Part shown: one piece after another, positions 1 through 6,661 of the stretch
Layout of the letters: each line of letters begins with the position of its first letter
How positions within the stretch are numbered: position 1 is the stretch's first letter
NCBI GenBank assembly: GCA_902766185.1
Contig: CACXCQ010000023.1
Coordinates: forward strand, 1-9,193
Origin: an uncultured Eubacteriales bacterium
GTDB lineage: Bacteria > Bacillota > Clostridia > Peptostreptococcales > Anaerovoracaceae
Direction: 5' to 3'
DNA: 9,193 nucleotides
Notes under the pieces: model-generated
The model's input: the letters and a program-made list of their open reading frames with translations, nothing else
Database searches by the model: none
Told to the model about the DNA's origin: nothing
Position numbers and translations under genes: made by a program

Positions 1-1
1 A

Positions 2-748
2 GAGAAACCGAAGGGGATCCGCGGCTCCATCCTGCAGCAGGAACCGGAAGGTGAACAAGTAGACATAAAAAATATATTACAAACTATGCGTCAAGAGACC
101 CAGCTGAAGGAATCCGAGACGGTTTACGAGGCCGATGCTCCCGAAGACAAGGAAGAAAAGGCCAGTTCCCGGCTGCGGTTCTCCGAACTTGAAGTAATTG
201 GCGTGGTTTTTCAGACGTATATCCTGGCGTCCGCGGGTGACACCCTGTATCTGATCGACCAGCACGCCGCCCACGAGCGGATCTTTTATGAACAGCTCCT
301 GGCGCAGTACCATTCTTCGGACAAGCTTTCCCAGCAGCTGCTCATCCCGCTTCAGATCAGCGTTTCTGCCGAGGTGGAGCATGCGGAAGAGCTCTGGATC
401 GGGTATCTGCGGGACATGGGATACGATATCGAATGCTTCGGAACGAGGATGTACATCGTCCGGGCCATACCTGCCTTTGCGCAGGAGGGGGACGCAGAGC
501 GCTTCCTGCGGGATCTGATGACCGGACTGGAGCAGGGACCGGACATCCATTCCTTTGCGTCTCTGGACCGCCTGATCACCCGTTCCTGCAAGTCTGCGGT
601 GAAGGGAGGGGACGTGCTCCATTCCCGGGAGATCGCTGCTCTGCTCGCCCAGCTGGACAAATGCGACAACCCCTGGTCCTGTCCCCACGGCAGGCCGACC
701 GTCATCCGCATGACCAAAGGCGAGATCGAACGGATGTTCAAACGGTAG
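2..748 (+). CDS. mutL: DNA mismatch repair endonuclease MutL, C-terminal part (5' end outside window)
   Basis: The reading frame is open from base 2, so the gene starts upstream; 248 codons are visible. They cover the end of the variable linker (to about base 180) and the whole C-terminal dimerisation/nuclease domain. The metal-binding endonuclease motif DQHA-x2-E-x4-E lies at 257-292, the SCKSAVK motif at 584-604, and the zinc/beta-clamp-side motif C-x-N-P-x-x-CPHGRP at 662-697. The protein ends in MFKR, like other Gram-positive MutL proteins. This is the nicking type of MutL found in bacteria without MutH: it binds MutS at mismatches and cuts the new strand. The missing N-terminal GHKL ATPase domain is off the window, not lost. 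miaA follows after 21 bp, so the two are probably co-transcribed. Identification is firm. Confidence 0.96.
   Translation, partial: EKPKGIRGSILQQEPEGEQVDIKNILQTMRQETQLKESETVYEADAPEDKEEKASSRLRFSELEVIGVVFQTYILASAGDTLYLIDQHAAHERIFYEQLLAQYHSSDKLSQQLLIPLQISVSAEVEHAEELWIGYLRDMGYDIECFGTRMYIVRAIPAFAQEGDAERFLRDLMTGLEQGPDIHSFASLDRLITRSCKSAVKGGDVLHSREIAALLAQLDKCDNPWSCPHGRPTVIRMTKGEIERMFKR
727..740 (+). promoter_or_regulatory. LexA-box-like sequence inside the end of mutL
   Basis: CGAACGGATGTTCA matches the Gram-positive SOS box CGAACRNRYGTTYC at 13 of 14 positions; only the last base differs. It lies inside the last mutL codons, 29 bp before the miaA start. The codons encode ERMF, part of the conserved MutL tail, so the match may be a coding coincidence. 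No convincing promoter is seen beside it. Confidence 0.25.
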
Positions 749-769
749 TTTGGCAGGAAGGAGCAGTTC

Positions 770-1714
770 ATGACCAACAATGACCCCATCAGGCTTCTCG
801 TGATCGCCGGGCCCACCGCCGCGGGGAAGACAGCCTTTGCGCTGGAAGCGGCAAAGCGGTATGACGGCGAGATCGTGTCCTGTGACTCCATGCAGATCTA
901 CCGCTTCATGGACATCGGGAGCGCCAAACCGACCATCAGCGAACGCCGGGAAGTGCCGCACCATCTGGTGGACTGCATCGATCCCGGACAGCCCTTCAGC
1001 GCCGCTATGTACCGGGAGCTGGCCTCCGCTGCCATCGAAGACATCCACAGCCGCGGAAAGCTGCCGGTGATCTGCGGGGGAACCGGACTGTATCTGAACG
1101 CGCTGCTGTACGATATGGATTTCGGCGTTTCCCCGGAGAATCCCGCCCTGCGGGAAAAACTGGAGAAACTGGCTGATGAGGAGGGTCCGCAGGCTCTGCA
1201 TGAGCTTCTGCAAAGGCAGGACCCCCGGGCGGCGCAGCGCATCCATCCCAACAACGTGAAGAAGGTGATCCGGGCGCTGGAGCGGCTGGAGGGGGGAGAG
1301 GACGATCTGCGCGAATTCGCCGATGTCCGGCGCGAAAATCCCCGTTATGCTCCCGTTCTCATCGGACTTACCCGGGACAGGGCGGAGCTGTATGACCGGA
1401 TCGACCGCCGCGTGCTGCAGATGGTGGAGCAGGGCCTTGTGGAAGAGGTCCGAAGGCTTCAGGAAATGGGGCTCTCGGAGAACAACATCTCCATGCTGGG
1501 GATCGGCTATAAGGAGCTGCTGCCATTCCTCAGAGGGGAATGCACCCTGGATGAGGCGACAAAAACAATACAAAAAAATACACGCCATTTGGCCAAAAGG
1601 CAGTTAACGTGGTTTCGCAGATATGCTACAATACATTGGGTAAATATTTCGGAACATGAGAACGAAGAACAGGCGCTGGAGGCGATGTTTTCTTGGCTGG
1701 AAAGAAACCGGTAA
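770..1714 (+). CDS. miaA: tRNA dimethylallyltransferase MiaA
   Basis: 314 aa, the normal length for this family. MiaA transfers the dimethylallyl group from DMAPP to N6 of A37 in tRNAs that read codons starting with U; the product is usually methylthiolated later by MiaB. Visible signatures are the P-loop GPTAAGKT (residues 14-21), the DSMQIYRFMDIGSAKPT block (39-55; D39 is the expected catalytic Asp), PHHL (63-66) and GGTGLYLNALL (103-113). The C-terminal half has the usual R-x-ENPRYAP and NTRHLAKRQLTWFRR blocks, the latter contacting tRNA. The ATG at 770 is supported by AAGGAG at 758-763 with a 6-nt gap. The gene follows mutL as in many Firmicutes. Its last 22 bp overlap the next gene. The 3' end, around 1560-1660, is notably AT-rich. 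Confidence 0.97.
   Translation: MTNNDPIRLLVIAGPTAAGKTAFALEAAKRYDGEIVSCDSMQIYRFMDIGSAKPTISERREVPHHLVDCIDPGQPFSAAMYRELASAAIEDIHSRGKLPVICGGTGLYLNALLYDMDFGVSPENPALREKLEKLADEEGPQALHELLQRQDPRAAQRIHPNNVKKVIRALERLEGGEDDLREFADVRRENPRYAPVLIGLTRDRAELYDRIDRRVLQMVEQGLVEEVRRLQEMGLSENNISMLGIGYKELLPFLRGECTLDEATKTIQKNTRHLAKRQLTWFRRYATIHWVNISEHENEEQALEAMFSWLERNR
1604..1632 (+). promoter_or_regulatory. possible internal promoter in the 3' end of miaA
   Basis: TTAACG (1604-1609), then 17 nt, then TACAAT (1627-1632). The -10 is preceded by TGC, giving an extended -10 (TG at 1624-1625). It lies in a strikingly AT-rich patch of an otherwise GC-rich gene, about 60 bp before the recombinase start. It could give the four genes from 1693 to 6434 expression independent of mutL-miaA. 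The -35 is weak (4 of 6), so this is a prediction only. Confidence 0.4.
1678..1682 (+). promoter_or_regulatory. ribosome binding site supporting the TTG start of the recombinase
   Basis: GGAGG inside the miaA end, 10 nt before TTG at 1693. The nearest ATG (1685) belongs to the miaA frame, so the TTG is the best placed start in the recombinase frame. Confidence 0.5.
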
Positions 1715-2826
1715 AACTGCACAACCGAAGTGATAAACCGGATAATGTGGTACTCCGGCAGCACGAGACCGAACGCCAGTGCGAGGCGGTCCAGAGGGAG
1801 CTGCCGGCTTTTATGCGCGGATTTTTTTCCTATCTGCGGGGGAACGTCCTGCCGTTGACCCGGCTGAGCTATCTGACGGATATCCGGTTCTTCTGCCAGT
1901 ATCTCATCGACGAGACTGACCTGACGCAGGCGAAGGATACGGCGAAGATCAAACTGGCTGAATTCCAGGAGATCCAGGCTGTGGATGTGAACATCTTCAT
2001 CGATTACTGCCGCAGTTACACGCGGGAAAAGGACGATGTGGAAGTTCTCTACGAGAACGGCAGCCGCACTCTTGCCCGCAAGAAGTCCTCGCTGTCGGTG
2101 CTGTTCAAGCAGCTGTACCGGGACGGGCTTCTGGAGAAGAACATCACGGACGGCTTCGACCCCATCAGGGTGCCGAAGGCGGCGGAACGGGAGATCAAGG
2201 CCCTGCAGGATGACGAGGTCATGATCATGCTGGACGCTGTCTCCACGGGAGCGCACCTGACGGATAAGGAGCGGCAGTTCTGGGAAAAGACCAAGAAGAG
2301 GGACAAGGCTATCCTGATCCTCTTCCTGACCTACGGGCTTCGACTGTTCGAGCTGCAGCAGCTGAACGTGTCCTCCTTCAACTTCCAGCGGGGAGAATTC
2401 AAGATCTACCGCAAGCGGGACAAGGAGGCGGTGATGCCCCTGAACCGTTCGGTGACCGAAGTTATTACGGATTATATCGAGAACGAACGGGCGGATGATG
2501 AGAGCCTGGATGAGCTCCATCAGGACGCGCTGTTCCTTTCTCTGCAGGGAAAACGGATGACCGAGCGGGCGATCCGCGATCTGGTCAAAAAGTATACATC
2601 CATCGGGCTGGCGACATCGAGAAAAGGGGGCTACAGTCCCCATAAGCTCCGGGCTACGGCAGCCACCAGCCTGATCGGAAGGGGAAATTCCATATTCGAT
2701 GTACAGGCTTTGCTCGATCACGAGCAGATCACCACCACCCAGCTCTACGCGAACCATCGCATGGATGTGAAGCGTGATCTGGTCAAAGACATGGAATGGG
2801 AATTGGAACGAAAAGGAGAAGATTAA
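1693..2826 (+). CDS. tyrosine recombinase, Xer-like
   Basis: 377 aa with all the catalytic residues of a tyrosine recombinase: R217 in TYGLRLFELQ, K241 in the beta-hairpin block RKRDKEAVMPL, H317/R320 in HKLRATAATSL, H343 in LLDHEQITTTQLY and nucleophile Y352. The N-terminal part (about 35-135) resembles the SAM-like core-binding domain. It is longer than XerC/XerD (about 300 aa), with a roughly 30-residue polar N-terminal extension and extra loops near residues 105-125 and 190-210. The start is TTG, overlapping miaA by 22 bp; translation may be coupled. No phage genes, excisionase or attachment-site repeats lie nearby, so I infer a resident chromosomal recombinase (dimer resolution or a local inversion) rather than an integrase of a mobile element. 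Family assignment is firm; whether it is the housekeeping XerC/D cannot be told from this sequence. Confidence 0.88.
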   Translation: MAGKKPVKLHNRSDKPDNVVLRQHETERQCEAVQRELPAFMRGFFSYLRGNVLPLTRLSYLTDIRFFCQYLIDETDLTQAKDTAKIKLAEFQEIQAVDVNIFIDYCRSYTREKDDVEVLYENGSRTLARKKSSLSVLFKQLYRDGLLEKNITDGFDPIRVPKAAEREIKALQDDEVMIMLDAVSTGAHLTDKERQFWEKTKKRDKAILILFLTYGLRLFELQQLNVSSFNFQRGEFKIYRKRDKEAVMPLNRSVTEVITDYIENERADDESLDELHQDALFLSLQGKRMTERAIRDLVKKYTSIGLATSRKGGYSPHKLRATAATSLIGRGNSIFDVQALLDHEQITTTQLYANHRMDVKRDLVKDMEWELERKGED

Positions 2827-2830
2827 GGAT

Positions 2831-4396
2831 ATGAAACGTCCTTTTAAGATATGCATTGTCATCGCCGCTGCGCTTGCCGGTGTCCTGCTATGTACAGGAA
2901 TCGCATCCGCAACGCTGGTCTATACAGAAAGCGGATGGGTCGAGGACGATTCCATCGACACATCCTGGTTCGACTTCCAGAACGTGAAGAGCGAGTACAC
3001 CATCTCCACGGAGGCTGAGCTGAGGGGACTTGCCAACCTGGTCAACGAAGAACAGTATATGTGGAAGCCGAACCGTACGGAATCCTTTGAGGATGTCACC
3101 TTCGTGCTGACCCGGGATATTTCCCTTACCGACGCCTGGACGCCCATCGGCATCGATGAGCAGATCACCTTCAGCGGAACTCTCGACGGCAAGGGGCATT
3201 CCATTACCGGCCTGCAGGTCACCTCTGAGGATCCCTACAGCGGCCTGTTCGGCCATCTCTCCGGCACGGTCCGCAACCTTGAACTGGAAGGCAGCGTCAA
3301 TTCCACCGCGGATTACTGCGGCGGCGTAGCCGGATATGTGGATAAGGACGCAGTCGTGCACAAATGCAGAAGCAATGTTCAGGTAGCCGGTCGAAACGAC
3401 GTTGGCGGGATCGCCGGATACAACCGGGGAACCATATCCGGATGCATCAACTTCGGCGAGGTCATCGGCGCCAGCATGGTCGGCGGCATCGTGGGCGAAA
3501 GCCGCGGCGGAACGATCAAGTATTCCGGAAATCGCGGCCTGATCGTCTCCAACGGCGCCGGCAGCTTCAACAACGGAACAGGCGGCGTCGCGGGACAGTC
3601 GGTCTCCGCCTCTTCCATCCGGCGCTGCTATAATGTGGGGGATATCCTTTCCTCCAATGAGGCTACCGGAGGTGTGGCCGGCTATACCAATTCCACCGGT
3701 TCATCCATCACCAACTGCTATTCCATCGGCTCCATACGCATCGAAGAGCCCCAGGTCCAGACCACAGCCGGTCTTGAGCCTGCCTTCAATCCGGAGGAAA
3801 ATGATGAGCAGAAGGCAGGAGAGGGACTTCCGGTCTACGCCGGCGGCATTGCCGGATACGTGGGCTCCGAAAATCCGGCTATCCGCAACTGCTACAATGC
3901 GGGGAGCATCACCGGAGCGGACTATGCCGGCGGCATCATCGGCAAGTGCCAGAACGAAGTCTTTTCCTCATCGCCCCCTGCGTTTGTCAACAATTATTAT
4001 GGCAAAGGCAGTTTCGACGGTGCCATCGCCGCTGACCGCAACAACAAGCGGATGAAGGTGAGGGGAGCCGCTTCAGAGGTCTATGACTCCGCCTTCAGTC
4101 ATCTGTCCGGCTCTCTAGGAGACGCCTATATGGACGATAAGGCCGGCGATTACGGCAGCCGGGGATATCCCGTGCTGACCTGGCAGGAGCAGTACCAGTC
4201 CGCGGAAAGCCTGGCCGTGCTCAAGCACATCGACCCCAAGGTCCTCCAGTGGCTCCACGAAGCGAATCTGGCTCTGGAAACACGCGGGTTCCGTCACGGC
4301 CGATCCTTCCTGAACGTCTTCAATCTCGACGTCCTCTATCAGAATAATACTGCAGACAAACCAACTCTGCCCATCAACGAAAAAAAGGAAAAATAG
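2831..4396 (+). CDS. secreted GLUG-repeat beta-helix protein
   Basis: 521 aa. The ATG at 2831 is chosen because it gives a classical signal peptide (KRPFK, hydrophobic stretch about 7-24, likely SPase I cut after ASA near residue 27), with AAGGAG at 2813-2818 12 nt upstream. An upstream in-frame ATG at 2774 would overlap the recombinase and bury the signal. After a WTPIG...GTLDGKGHSITGL block (103-128), at least seven GLUG-type repeats follow, with GG-[VI]-x-G cores at residues 164, 192, 218, 251, 280, 338 and 367. Several are followed by a C-Y-N/S turn (C266, C296, C354). GLUG repeats build right-handed beta-helices in surface and secreted proteins. The repeats break at about 305-335 with an acidic insert, and the last 125 residues are non-repetitive. 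No LPxTG, lipobox, S-layer or choline-binding anchor is visible, so the protein is probably secreted. The ligand is unknown. It sits 4 bp after the recombinase and 2 bp before ynbB. Confidence 0.85.
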   Translation: MKRPFKICIVIAAALAGVLLCTGIASATLVYTESGWVEDDSIDTSWFDFQNVKSEYTISTEAELRGLANLVNEEQYMWKPNRTESFEDVTFVLTRDISLTDAWTPIGIDEQITFSGTLDGKGHSITGLQVTSEDPYSGLFGHLSGTVRNLELEGSVNSTADYCGGVAGYVDKDAVVHKCRSNVQVAGRNDVGGIAGYNRGTISGCINFGEVIGASMVGGIVGESRGGTIKYSGNRGLIVSNGAGSFNNGTGGVAGQSVSASSIRRCYNVGDILSSNEATGGVAGYTNSTGSSITNCYSIGSIRIEEPQVQTTAGLEPAFNPEENDEQKAGEGLPVYAGGIAGYVGSENPAIRNCYNAGSITGADYAGGIIGKCQNEVFSSSPPAFVNNYYGKGSFDGAIAADRNNKRMKVRGAASEVYDSAFSHLSGSLGDAYMDDKAGDYGSRGYPVLTWQEQYQSAESLAVLKHIDPKVLQWLHEANLALETRGFRHGRSFLNVFNLDVLYQNNTADKPTLPINEKKEK

Positions 4397-4398
4397 AC

Positions 4399-5691
4399 AT
4401 GAACAGCAATACACATCGACTTCTTCACGAGGAATTCCAGCTCCGCGAGGATGTCCTGTCTTTGGTTGACGAATGTGAACAGGACGTGGCCTCGCGCTTT
4501 GCTGAACTCGACGATATCATGACCTACAACCAGTACAAGGTGCTGAACGCGTTCCAGAAAAACGGCCTTCGGGAGATGCACTTCTCCTGGACCACCGGAT
4601 ACGGATACGATGACGCGGGAAGAGACGCTGTGGAGAATATCTTCGCGGATCTGTTCCACACCGAGGCGTCTCTGGTCCGCCCGCTGATCGTCAACGGCAC
4701 CCATGCGCTTTCTTTGGCTCTGATGGGGCCTCTGCGCCCCGGAGACGAGCTGATCTACAGCAGCGGCGGTCCCTACGACACCCTGGAAGAGGTGATCGGG
4801 ATCCGTGGTCAGGGGATGGGCTCCCTCAAGGACTACGGCATCAGCTACCAGCAGGTGGAGCTGCTTCCTGACGGGAACATCGACTTCGATACCCTGGCCT
4901 CCAAGATCAGCCCGAAAACGAAGATGGTCTGCCTGCAGCGGGCCACCGGATACGGCTGGCGAAAGGCCATCACCATCGAGCAGATCGAGGAGTGGGCGTC
5001 CTTCGTCCACGGGATCCGTCCGGACCTCATCTGCATGGTGGACAACTGCTACGGTGAGTTCCTGCATGTGAAGGAGCCCACGGACGTGGGAGTGGACATC
5101 ATGGCCGGCTCTCTCATCAAGAATCCCGGCGGCGGTCTCGCCCTTACCGGCGGCTACGTGGTGGGACGTCAGGATCTCATCGATAAGGTCTCCTACCGCA
5201 TGACCGCGCCCGGAGTGGGAGGGGAGTGCGGACTCACCTTCGGCCAGAACAGGGCCGTGCTCCAGGGACTCTTCCTCGCTCCCAGAACCGTGAACGGCGC
5301 GGTGAAGGGTGCGGTGCTCTGCGCCAGAGTATTCCAAAGGCTGGGCTATGAGATATGTCCCGAGGTCAACGATACGCGCAGCGACATCATTCAGGCGGTG
5401 AAGCTTGGTTCTCCGGAGGCGGTGATCGCCTTCTGCAGAGGCATCCAGGCCGCAGCGCCGGTAGACTCCTTCGTGACCCCTGTGCCCGTGGATACGCCGG
5501 GATACGAGGATCCGGTGGTCATGGCGGCGGGAGCCTTCGTTCAGGGCTCCTCCATCGAACTGTCCGCTGACGGTCCCGTCCGGGAACCCCACACCATCTA
5601 CTTCCAGGGAGGCCTTACCTACGAGCATTCCAAACTAGGAGTGATCAAGGCGCTGCAGGAGATGGTGGATAATAAACTGGTAGAACTGTAA
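4399..5691 (+). CDS. ynbB: PLP-dependent methionine gamma-lyase-like protein (YnbB / 'aluminium resistance' family)
   Basis: 430 aa, the usual length for this family. It is a fold-type I PLP enzyme: the GTHAL block (residues about 99-103) and YSSGGPYDT would hold the cofactor phosphate, D215 in MVDNCYGEF should contact the pyridine nitrogen, and K241 in AGSLIKNPGGGLA is the expected Schiff-base lysine. The C-terminal half contains the family blocks GGYVVGRQDLID, APGVGGECG and IYFQGGLTYEHSKLGV. The family is named for similarity to methionine gamma-lyase/cystathionine synthase enzymes and, historically, for aluminium resistance; the true substrate is not established. The ATG at 4399 has AAAGGA at 4384-4389 and follows the GLUG gene by 2 bp. 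A miaA-ynbB neighbourhood is common in Firmicutes; here the recombinase and GLUG genes lie between them. The stop overlaps the next start. Confidence 0.93.
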   Translation: MNSNTHRLLHEEFQLREDVLSLVDECEQDVASRFAELDDIMTYNQYKVLNAFQKNGLREMHFSWTTGYGYDDAGRDAVENIFADLFHTEASLVRPLIVNGTHALSLALMGPLRPGDELIYSSGGPYDTLEEVIGIRGQGMGSLKDYGISYQQVELLPDGNIDFDTLASKISPKTKMVCLQRATGYGWRKAITIEQIEEWASFVHGIRPDLICMVDNCYGEFLHVKEPTDVGVDIMAGSLIKNPGGGLALTGGYVVGRQDLIDKVSYRMTAPGVGGECGLTFGQNRAVLQGLFLAPRTVNGAVKGAVLCARVFQRLGYEICPEVNDTRSDIIQAVKLGSPEAVIAFCRGIQAAAPVDSFVTPVPVDTPGYEDPVVMAAGAFVQGSSIELSADGPVREPHTIYFQGGLTYEHSKLGVIKALQEMVDNKLVEL

Positions 5692-6434
5692 TGACTTCTC
5701 CTGATACGCAAAAACAGGTCCGCCACGATCGGTTCAGGAAGATCTCAGCCTTTGTCAAGCTTGGCCTGCTTCTGGTCATTCTAATCGGCATACCGGCTTA
5801 TATCTTCTTTTTCCACCACGAGATACTGGACCATTTCTCCTCGGTGGAGGACGTCCATGCCTTTTTTGACCGGCACCATTCACAGAGCGTCTTCATCTAC
5901 GTGGGCGTGCAGATCGTACAGATCGTTCTCTGTTTCATTCCCGGTGCCGCGATCCAGTTCAGCGCCGGCTATATCTTTCATTTCTGGCTGGGGCTGATCC
6001 TGTCTGTGATCGGCGTGCTGCTCGGCAGTATAATCACGTATTATCTGGCCCGTGTGCTGGGTCATGACGCCGTTCACATGATCTTCGGGGAGGAAAAGAT
6101 CCAGAGCGCGCTGGACAAGATCAACAGCAAGAAAGGCGTCATTCTCGTCTTTCTGATCTACCTGATCCCTGGTGTTCCGAAGGATTTCTTCACCTACGCG
6201 GCAGGTCTGTCGGAGATGCGTCTGCGACTGTTTCTCATCCTGTCCATGACGGGGCGGCTGCCTGCTATGATGGGTTCCATCATCATCGGCCAGCAGGTGC
6301 GCAGCGGCGGCTATACCAGCGCCATCGTCATCGCCGCGATAGCTGTGGTCTGCTGCGGTCTGGGGCTCCTGTTTCGTCGCCAGATCATGGATTTCTTCGA
6401 CCGGATCTACACCTGGCTGCAGAAATACATGTAG
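5691..6434 (+). CDS. TVP38/TMEM64 family membrane protein (VTT domain)
   Basis: 247 aa integral membrane protein. Hydrophobic segments lie at about 20-41, 67-82, 88-120, 150-171, 177-200 and 208-227. The VTT/SNARE-associated signature is visible as FIPGAAIQFSAGYIFHFWLG (82-101), LGSIITYYLAR (111-121) and the re-entrant YLIPGVPKDFFTYAAGLSEM (157-176) with GRLPAMMG (188-195). DedA/TVP38 proteins are linked to lipid scrambling or undecaprenyl-phosphate recycling; the exact role of this branch is unknown. The ATG shares its A with the ynbB stop (TAATG) and has no good RBS of its own, so translation most likely depends on re-initiation after ynbB. It is the last gene of the run. I see no convincing intrinsic terminator in the 70 bp that follow. 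Confidence 0.9.
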   Translation: MTSPDTQKQVRHDRFRKISAFVKLGLLLVILIGIPAYIFFFHHEILDHFSSVEDVHAFFDRHHSQSVFIYVGVQIVQIVLCFIPGAAIQFSAGYIFHFWLGLILSVIGVLLGSIITYYLARVLGHDAVHMIFGEEKIQSALDKINSKKGVILVFLIYLIPGVPKDFFTYAAGLSEMRLRLFLILSMTGRLPAMMGSIIIGQQVRSGGYTSAIVIAAIAVVCCGLGLLFRRQIMDFFDRIYTWLQKYM

Positions 6435-6466
6435 TTTTTCTACGCGGCCCTGCAATGGGTTTCCTG

Positions 6467-6495
6467 TTGACCGCAGGATGGAATTCTGTTAAAGT
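6467..6495 (+). promoter_or_regulatory. predicted promoter of the riboswitch-antiporter transcript
   Basis: TTGACC (6467-6472), 17-nt spacer, TAAAGT (6490-6495). The predicted start, near 6502, would place the transcript end just before stem P1 of the aptamer (6504), which fits well for a transcriptionally acting riboswitch. The -10 matches 4 of 6 consensus bases. Confidence 0.6.
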
Positions 6496-6503
6496 TAATA
6501 TGA

Positions 6504-6618
6504 ACAGGGAGTAGTTCGCGCATACCCTGATAGATGTTCTTATCAGAAGATATGCGCTGTGCATGACGTCAGCACGTCCATGGGACCGGAATGCACACTG
6601 AAAGAAGAGCGAGACTGT
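6504..6618 (+). ncRNA. yybP-ykoY family manganese riboswitch aptamer
   Basis: The conserved core of the yybP-ykoY class is readable. GGGAGTAG lies at 6507-6514, just after P1; ACGTCA at 6566-6571; GACCGGAATGC at 6584-6594; GCGAGAC at 6609-6615. Pairing fits the known architecture. P1 is ACAG 6504-6507 with CTGT 6615-6618. The first arm is GCGCATA 6518-6524 with TATGCGC 6551-6557, capped by CTGATA 6527-6532 with TATCAG 6541-6546. The second arm is TGTGCAT 6558-6564 with ATGCACA 6591-6597, carrying the short hairpin GTCC/GGAC (6576-6586). This class binds Mn2+ where the two conserved loops dock, and usually turns on Mn2+ exporters. The aptamer is followed at once by an overlapping terminator and a cation antiporter gene. 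Assignment rests on recalled consensus and hand folding. Confidence 0.88.
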
Positions 6619-6651
6619 ATCACAAGTTATTGTGGTGCAGTTTTATTTTAT
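6615..6651 (+). terminator. riboswitch-controlled intrinsic terminator
   Basis: An 11-bp stem, 6615-6625 with 6630-6640 (two G-U pairs), loop GTTA, followed by TTTTATTTTAT (6641-6651). Its 5' arm begins with CTGT 6615-6618, which is also the 3' strand of aptamer P1. The two structures exclude each other: a ligand-stabilised P1 would block the terminator and let transcription into the antiporter gene proceed, giving an ON switch. Confidence 0.85.
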
Positions 6652-6661
6652 AGGTGTGATC

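Noticed and set aside
77..1588. Long open frame (503 codons) on the minus strand opposite mutL and miaA
   Set aside because: It lies antisense to two well-recognised genes, shows no recognisable domain, is rich in His/Pro/Arg as expected for the complement of GC-rich codons, and has no RBS.
2774..2830. Upstream ATG start for the GLUG protein
   Set aside because: It would overlap the recombinase by about 50 bp and place 19 polar residues before a clean signal peptide; ATG 2831 has an RBS.
1507..2862. 451-codon minus-strand frame opposite the recombinase
   Set aside because: Antisense shadow of a gene with all its catalytic residues; no recognisable protein features.
4339..5628. 429-codon minus-strand frame opposite ynbB
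   Set aside because: Antisense shadow of a full-length PLP enzyme gene with a clear RBS and start.
6431..6480. Terminator after the TVP38 gene
   Set aside because: Only a 4-bp GTAG/CTAC hairpin and a loose CCTGC/GCAGG pairing are present, neither followed by a T-tract.
6486..6507. CTGTT/AACAG hairpin as an anti-aptamer stem competing with P1
   Set aside because: The predicted transcription start (about 6502) lies downstream of the left arm, so the RNA would not contain it.
6632..6661. Upstream GTG start for the antiporter (10 extra residues)
   Set aside because: The GTG lies inside the 3' arm of the terminator hairpin and has no RBS, whereas ATG 6662 has AGGTG 5 nt upstream.
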